From: Rhizobiales bacterium CCH10-E5 | GTDB taxonomy: Bacteria > Pseudomonadota > Alphaproteobacteria > Rhizobiales > Beijerinckiaceae | Direction of reading: 5' to 3' | NCBI GenBank assembly: GCA_001556125.1 | Contig: LSIG01000017.1 | Coordinates: forward strand, 1-44,177 | DNA: 44,177 nucleotides | Part shown: one piece after another, positions 40,193 to 44,177 of the stretch | Numbering within the stretch: the stretch's first letter is position 1 | Layout of the letters: the number at the start of each line of letters is the position of its first letter | Position numbers and translations under genes: made by a program | Notes under the pieces: model-generated | Databases searched by the model: none | What the model saw: only the letters and a program-made list of their open reading frames with translations | Told to the model about the DNA's origin: nothing

Positions 40193-41818
40193 TCACGCTC
40201 CCGCCTCGTACACGATCTTGCCCGCGATGATCGTCATGTCGCAGCGGGTCTCGTGCAAGAGCTGTTCCGGTGTCGCGGTGGAGAGGTCGCGCGAGAAGAT
40301 GGCGACATCTGCCGCCATGCCCGGCAGCAGGCGGCCGCGGCTGTCCTCGCAGCGATTCACATAGGCGCCGAACTCGGTGTAGGCGGAAATGGCCTCGTCG
40401 ATCGTCAGGGTCTGGTCCGGCGAAATGACCGTGCCGCGCGCCGTCTTGCGGGTCAGCATGGTGTAGATGTTGGGCCAGATGTTCGCGTCGCAGACCGGCG
40501 CATCCGAGGAGGCGGCAGGCTTCAGCCCGGCTTCGATCCAGTCGCGCATCGGATAACAGGCCTCGACGCGGTCGGCCTCCAGCACCGAGAGATAGAGATC
40601 GCCGAAATCATAGATGAAGACCGGCTGCGGAACGGGCTCGATGCCGAGCCTGACCATGCGGGCGATCTGCTCCTTCGAGTTGAAGCCGCAATGCTCGATG
40701 CGGTGGCGGCGGTCGGGATCGGGGTGATCGTTCAGCCCGTTTTCCATCGCGTTCAGCGTCTGCTCGATCGCGGCATCGCCGATGGCATGCACCGCGAGCT
40801 GATAGCCCTTGGCGTGATAGTCGCGGGTCAGCGCGTCCATCTCGGCATCGGTGAGGCAGAAGATGCCCTTCGTCTCCGGCTCGCCGAGATAGGGCAGGCT
40901 CATCGCCGCGGTGCGGCCGCCGGCCGAGCCGTCCGTGAAGATCTTGACCGGGCCGACGCTGAGCCAGTCGTCCCCCGCACCCGTCACCAGCCCGTCGGCG
41001 AAGCACTGCTCGACGATGCCGTTATGCCCGCCGAGCAGGCACATGTTCGTGCGCACCGGCAGGCGGCCCGTTCGCTGCGCCGTGCGATAGGCCGCGACCT
41101 CGCGATAGCGCGAGCGCATGCCGACCGCGGCGTCCATCACCGAGGTGATGCCGAAGGAATTGCAGTAGCGCCCGGCCCGCTCGATCGCCGCGACGAGTTC
41201 CTCGTCGGTCGGATCGGGAATGACCTTCTTGACGGCGTCGCGGCCGTTCTCGGCCATCAGCCCGGTCAGCACGCCATTGACCTGCTCGATCGCACCGCCG
41301 GCGGGAACGGGGGTTGTCTCGTCGACGCCGGCGAGCTTCAGCGCCAGCGAATTGGCGACGGAAAGATGGCCGCAGGCGCGCACGATATAGACGGGGTTGT
41401 TCGGCGCGGCGCGGTCCAGCTCCGTGCGGTGCGGATGGCGCTTCACGTCGAGTTCGAAATGGTCGTAGCCGCGCGCCAGGATCCACTCGCCCGGCTTCGC
41501 CTTGGCCGCCGCCTGCGCGATCATCTCCAAGAGCCCGTCGAGCGTGCGCACGAAGCGCGGCCGGATGTCGAGCTCCTTCATCGTCAGCCCGAGCGGCAGC
41601 AGATGAAGATGCGCCTCGTAGAGGCCCGGCGTCGCCATGCGGCCGGCGAGGTCGATCACTTGGGTGCCGGGGCCGATCAACGGCGCCATATCGGCCGGCG
41701 TCCCGGTCGCCAGCACCTTGCCCGCCCAGAGAGCGACAGCCGAGGCGTAACCCTCCTTCAGCCCGAGATAGACCGGACCGTTCTGGAGAATAAGATCGGC
41801 ATGGGGCAGGCTAGGCAT
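40193..41818 (-). CDS. YtcJ-like amidohydrolase (Amidohydro_3)
   Basis: 541 residues from the ATG at 41818 (MPSLPHADLILQNGPVYLG), GGAGG 10 bases upstream. Metal-dependent hydrolase family including N-acyl-amino-acid and formamide-type amidases. Motifs: HLH in TPGLYEAHLHLLPLG (about 77-79), WILARGYDHFEL, VRACGHLSVANSLAL, KIFTDGSAGGRTAAM, LAVHAIGDAAIEQTL, HRIEHCGF and the Asp of ASSDAPVCDANIW. It heads a leftward block with the Dpp-type permeases and binding protein, so it may hydrolyse the imported amide or peptide-like solute (inference). No signal peptide, thus cytoplasmic. Confidence 0.9.
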   Translation of the reverse strand: MPSLPHADLILQNGPVYLGLKEGYASAVALWAGKVLATGTPADMAPLIGPGTQVIDLAGRMATPGLYEAHLHLLPLGLTMKELDIRPRFVRTLDGLLEMIAQAAAKAKPGEWILARGYDHFELDVKRHPHRTELDRAAPNNPVYIVRACGHLSVANSLALKLAGVDETTPVPAGGAIEQVNGVLTGLMAENGRDAVKKVIPDPTDEELVAAIERAGRYCNSFGITSVMDAAVGMRSRYREVAAYRTAQRTGRLPVRTNMCLLGGHNGIVEQCFADGLVTGAGDDWLSVGPVKIFTDGSAGGRTAAMSLPYLGEPETKGIFCLTDAEMDALTRDYHAKGYQLAVHAIGDAAIEQTLNAMENGLNDHPDPDRRHRIEHCGFNSKEQIARMVRLGIEPVPQPVFIYDFGDLYLSVLEADRVEACYPMRDWIEAGLKPAASSDAPVCDANIWPNIYTMLTRKTARGTVISPDQTLTIDEAISAYTEFGAYVNRCEDSRGRLLPGMAADVAIFSRDLSTATPEQLLHETRCDMTIIAGKIVYEAGA

Positions 41819-41982
41819 GGAATTAGTTCCTCCGGGAACCAATTCATGGCATCAAAAAAATCTCCGGGCAATCGCGAGGCGCGCAGCAAAATGCGGCATG
41901 GCGGCGATGAAGAGATGGGCAGCATCGCGCGCCCTCGCTCGCTGAGCAAGGCTCGTTTCGACGATGCTGCGGGAGATCGGGA

Positions 41983-42058
41983 GTGGTGCCGCTTGAGGGA
42001 TTCGAACCCCCGACCCCCTCATTACGAATGAGGTGCTCTACCAGCTGAGCTAAAGCGG
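41983..42058 (-). tRNA. tRNA-Thr (anticodon CGU)
   Basis: 76 bases including an encoded CCA end. The acceptor stem GCCGCTT / AAGCGGC pairs perfectly; the D-arm contains AGCTCAGCTGGTAGAGC; the anticodon stem CCTCA / TGAGG holds the loop TTCGTAA with CGT at the anticodon; the T-arm has GGTTCGAATCC. CGU reads ACG threonine codons, common in this GC-rich genome. Confidence 0.95.
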
Positions 42059-42069
42059 CGACGCGGGAG

Positions 42070-42098
42070 CCTCTACCAGCCCGGCCGATTCTTGGCAA
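42070..42098 (-). promoter_or_regulatory. Probable promoter of the tRNA-Thr gene
   Basis: Leftward TTGCCA (42098-42093), 17-base spacer, TAGAGG (42075-42070), 11 bases before the mature tRNA start. Good -35 and spacing, moderate -10. Confidence 0.5.
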
Positions 42099-42116
42099 GG
42101 CGACGGCGCAGGGCGC

Positions 42117-42135
42117 GGACCGGAAAATCCGGCCC
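42117..42135 (-). terminator. Weak hairpin after tyrC
   Basis: Leftward GGGCCGGA, TTT, TCCGGTCC: an 8-base stem with one G-U pair, just after the tyrC stop codon and before the tRNA promoter. No U-tract; terminator role is inferred from position. Confidence 0.35.
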
Positions 42136-42140
42136 ACTCG

Positions 42141-43088
42141 TCAATCCTTGCGCAGCTTCTCCGTCTCCGGCTTCTCCTGGCCGAGCGCGACGATGCCGCG
42201 GCGGATGGCGCGGGTGCGGGTGAAGTGCTTGTGCAGCGTGTCGCCGTCGCCGAAGCGGATGGCGCGGGTCAGCACCGCCAGATCCTCGCTGAAGCGGCCG
42301 AGCATCTCCAGCACCGCATCCTTGTTGTGCAGGAAGACGTCGCGCCACATCGTCGGGTCGGAGGCCGCGATGCGGGTGAAGTCGCGGAAGCCGCCGGCGG
42401 AGAACTTGATCACCTCCGACTGAGTCACCGCCGCCAGATCCTCCGCCGTGCCGACGATGTTGTAGGCGATCAGATGCGGCAGATGGCTGGTGACGGCGAG
42501 CACGAGGTCATGATGGCTCGCGGTCATGATCTCGACGATCGCGCCCATGCCCTCCCAGAACTGGCGGGTGGCGGCGACGGCGGCCGGATCGGCGTCCTCC
42601 GCCGGCGTCAGGATGCACCAGCGGTTGAGGAAGAGGCTGGGAAAGCCGGCGTCGGGACCGGAATTCTCCGTGCCTGCCACGGGATGTGCCGGGACGAAAT
42701 GCACACCCTCGGGCAGATGCGGCGTCACCGCCTCGACAACCGATTTCTTGACCGAGCCGACATCGGAGAGGATCGCGCCCGGCTTCAGCGCAGACGCGAT
42801 CTCGGCCGCCACCGGCCCGCAGGCGCCGACCGGCACGCAGAGGATGATGTGGTCGGCGTCCGCCACGGCAGCCGCCGCGCTGTCGGCGATCTCGTGACCG
42901 AGGCCGAGTTCGCGGGCGCGCTGCCGGACCTCCGGTTCACGATCGTAGAGTACGACGCGGCCGGCGAGGTTCAGCGCCTTGGCGGCATGGGCGATCGAGG
43001 AGCCGATCAGCCCGATGCCGATGATCGCGAGCCGCCCGAAGAGCGGTGCCTCACGCCGCGGCGCGAAGCTGTCCTGGGACGGCGCCAT
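42141..43088 (-). CDS. tyrC: Prephenate/arogenate dehydrogenase
   Basis: 315 residues from the ATG at 43088, whose A is also the last base of the hisC TGA (TGATG). NAD(P)-dependent oxidative decarboxylation of prephenate or arogenate, the key step of tyrosine synthesis. Rossmann motif LAIIGIGLIGSSIAHAAK (about 20-36), then VSFC-type strand HIILCVPVGACGPV, SDVGSVKKSVVEAV, the substrate-binding FVPAHPVAGTENSGPDAG (His-Pro-x-Ala-Gly-x-E about 130-145) and SHLPHLIAYNIV. No ACT or chorismate mutase domain. Substrate preference, prephenate or arogenate, is not settled by sequence. Coupled to hisC, an arrangement common in this order. Confidence 0.93.
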   Translation of the reverse strand: MAPSQDSFAPRREAPLFGRLAIIGIGLIGSSIAHAAKALNLAGRVVLYDREPEVRQRARELGLGHEIADSAAAAVADADHIILCVPVGACGPVAAEIASALKPGAILSDVGSVKKSVVEAVTPHLPEGVHFVPAHPVAGTENSGPDAGFPSLFLNRWCILTPAEDADPAAVAATRQFWEGMGAIVEIMTASHHDLVLAVTSHLPHLIAYNIVGTAEDLAAVTQSEVIKFSAGGFRDFTRIAASDPTMWRDVFLHNKDAVLEMLGRFSEDLAVLTRAIRFGDGDTLHKHFTRTRAIRRGIVALGQEKPETEKLRKD

Positions 43089-44167
43089 CACGCCGCCAGG
43101 AATTCACTGAGCGCGGCGACGACGAGCCGGTTCTGCTCCTCGGTGCCGATGGTCATGCGCAGCGCGCCCGGCAGGCCATAGGCGCCGACGCCGCGCAGGA
43201 TCAGCCCGCGCTGCGTCAGGAAGGCGTCAGCCTCCTTCGCGGTCCGGCCCGGCGTCGCAGGGAAATGGACCAGCACGAAGTTGCCAACGGAGGGCGTCAC
43301 CGTCAGGCCGAGCTTCTCGAGTTCGGCGGTGGTCCAGGCCAGCCATCTGTCGTTGTGCTCGATCGCGGCGGCGACATGGGCCTCGTCGGCGATGGCCGCC
43401 GCACCGGCCTCGATCGCCGCGCCATTGACGTTGAACGGGCCACGGATGCGCTCGAGCGCGTCGATGATGTGGGCCGGGCCATACATCCAGCCGATGCGGA
43501 GATTGGCGAGGCCGTAGATCTTCGAGAAGGTGCGCGTCATCACGACGTTCTCGCTCTCGGCGACCAGTTCGAGGCCGGAGGCGTAGTCGTTGCGGCGGAC
43601 ATATTCGGCATAGGCCGCATCCAGCACCAGCAGCACGTTCGAGGGCAGCCCGGCATGCAGGCGCTTGACCTCGTCGAACGGCAGATAAGTCCCGGTCGGG
43701 TTGTTGGGGTTGGCGAGGAAGACGATCTTCGTGCGCGGCGTCACGGCCGCCAGGATGGCGTCGACATCGGCGGTGAAGTTCTTTTCGTCGACCACGACGG
43801 GCTTGCCGCCCGCCGCCAGGATGGCGATGCGATAGACGAGGAAGCCGTGCTGGGTGAAGACGCCTTCGTCGCCGTCGCCGAGATAGGCCTTGGTGATGAG
43901 CTGGAGCAGTTCGTCCGAGCCGGTGCCGCAGAGTATGCGGCCGGCATCCAGCCCGTAGCGGGCGGCGATCGCCTCGCGCAGCTTGGTCGAGGAGCCGTCC
44001 GGATAGAGTTCCAGCTTGCCGGCGATCTTGCCATAGGCCTCGACGGCCTTGGGGCTCGGGCCCAGCGGCGTCTCGTTGGAGGAGAGCTTGTGCAGCTTCA
44101 CGCCGGCTGGGGCGGCCGATTTGCCGGGGACATAGGCCTCAATGTCGAGGACGCCGGGGCGGGGCAT
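43088..44167 (-). CDS. hisC: Histidinol-phosphate aminotransferase
   Basis: 359 residues, full family length, from the ATG at 44167 ([17 protein letters not shown]). PLP enzyme of fold type I that makes histidinol phosphate, and in this operon arrangement probably also transaminates aromatic 2-oxoacids or prephenate. Landmarks: [15 protein letters not shown] (about 26-40), [25 protein letters not shown] with the cofactor-binding Asn, LDAAYAEYV with the Asp that contacts pyridine N, and the Schiff-base Lys in [17 protein letters not shown] (about residue 213). The C-terminal substrate Arg is likely in [20 protein letters not shown]. Upstream sequence is outside the window. Confidence 0.95.
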   Translation of the reverse strand: MPRPGVLDIEAYVPGKSAAPAGVKLHKLSSNETPLGPSPKAVEAYGKIAGKLELYPDGSSTKLREAIAARYGLDAGRILCGTGSDELLQLITKAYLGDGDEGVFTQHGFLVYRIAILAAGGKPVVVDEKNFTADVDAILAAVTPRTKIVFLANPNNPTGTYLPFDEVKRLHAGLPSNVLLVLDAAYAEYVRRNDYASGLELVAESENVVMTRTFSKIYGLANLRIGWMYGPAHIIDALERIRGPFNVNGAAIEAGAAAIADEAHVAAAIEHNDRWLAWTTAELEKLGLTVTPSVGNFVLVHFPATPGRTAKEADAFLTQRGLILRGVGAYGLPGALRMTIGTEEQNRLVVAALSEFLAA

Positions 44168-44177
44168 GGGGCGGGTG

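Noticed and set aside
43089..43091. GTG start for tyrC one codon upstream of the chosen ATG
   Set aside because: Possible, but the ATG at 43088 gives the common TGATG coupling with hisC. The difference is a single residue.

Overview
The window looks like chromosomal DNA of a high-GC alphaproteobacterium, most likely of the Hyphomicrobiales (Bosea-like; inferred from gene style and not checked against a database). Supporting signs are the EcfG-type stress promoters, frequent GTG starts with 4-base stop/start overlaps, dispersed palindromic repeats between genes, a five-step histidine degradation cluster and many solute-binding proteins. I saw no phage, IS element, CRISPR array or rRNA. No stretch longer than about 280 bases lacks a gene.

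Layout. 1-5.1 kb: a small Arg/Trp/His-rich exported protein, an orphan BMP-type binding protein, an aldehyde dehydrogenase, a GST-like protein and an intracellular PHB depolymerase. 5.1-9.7 kb: an envelope/stress block with a small membrane protein, a split-barrel flavin-type protein, a PAP2 phosphatase, a diacylglycerol-kinase-like lipid kinase, a transglutaminase-like protein, a PRC-barrel protein and a glycine-zipper lipoprotein. The last two diverge from a pair of near-consensus EcfG promoters, and the small membrane protein has a third.

9.7-18.1 kb: the complete hut regulon. hutF-hutC run leftward and hutI-hutH-hutG-hutU-hutD run rightward from a 104-bp region with two TTGC...GCAA palindromes, the expected HutC operators. 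The enzymes take histidine through urocanate, imidazolone propionate, formiminoglutamate and formylglutamate to glutamate plus formate. 18.1-20.4 kb: two small citrate-synthase-fold proteins face away from each other. One carries an N-terminal MerR/excisionase-like helix-turn-helix; the other has Glu where the catalytic Asp should be. This pair is the strongest candidate for an under-described system here.

20.4-27.2 kb, all leftward: a NitT/TauT-type ABC importer, an FCD-family GntR regulator and a DctPQM TRAP transporter. A HutC-like palindrome lies upstream of the ABC binding protein. 27.5-34.4 kb: a ThDP enzyme, an acetylpolyamine-amidohydrolase/HDAC-like enzyme, a GGDEF-EAL protein, and an acyl-CoA dehydrogenase plus TetR pair with a 28-bp palindromic operator. 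34.5-41.8 kb: a peptidoglycan-binding-like protein, two amidohydrolases and a Dpp/Opp-type binding protein with two permeases but no ATPase. 41.9-44.2 kb: tRNA-Thr(CGU), then the housekeeping pair hisC-tyrC.

Several gaps hold palindromic repeats of at least three families, including one with 29-base arms. Several convergent gene pairs share palindromes that reach into their stop codons.
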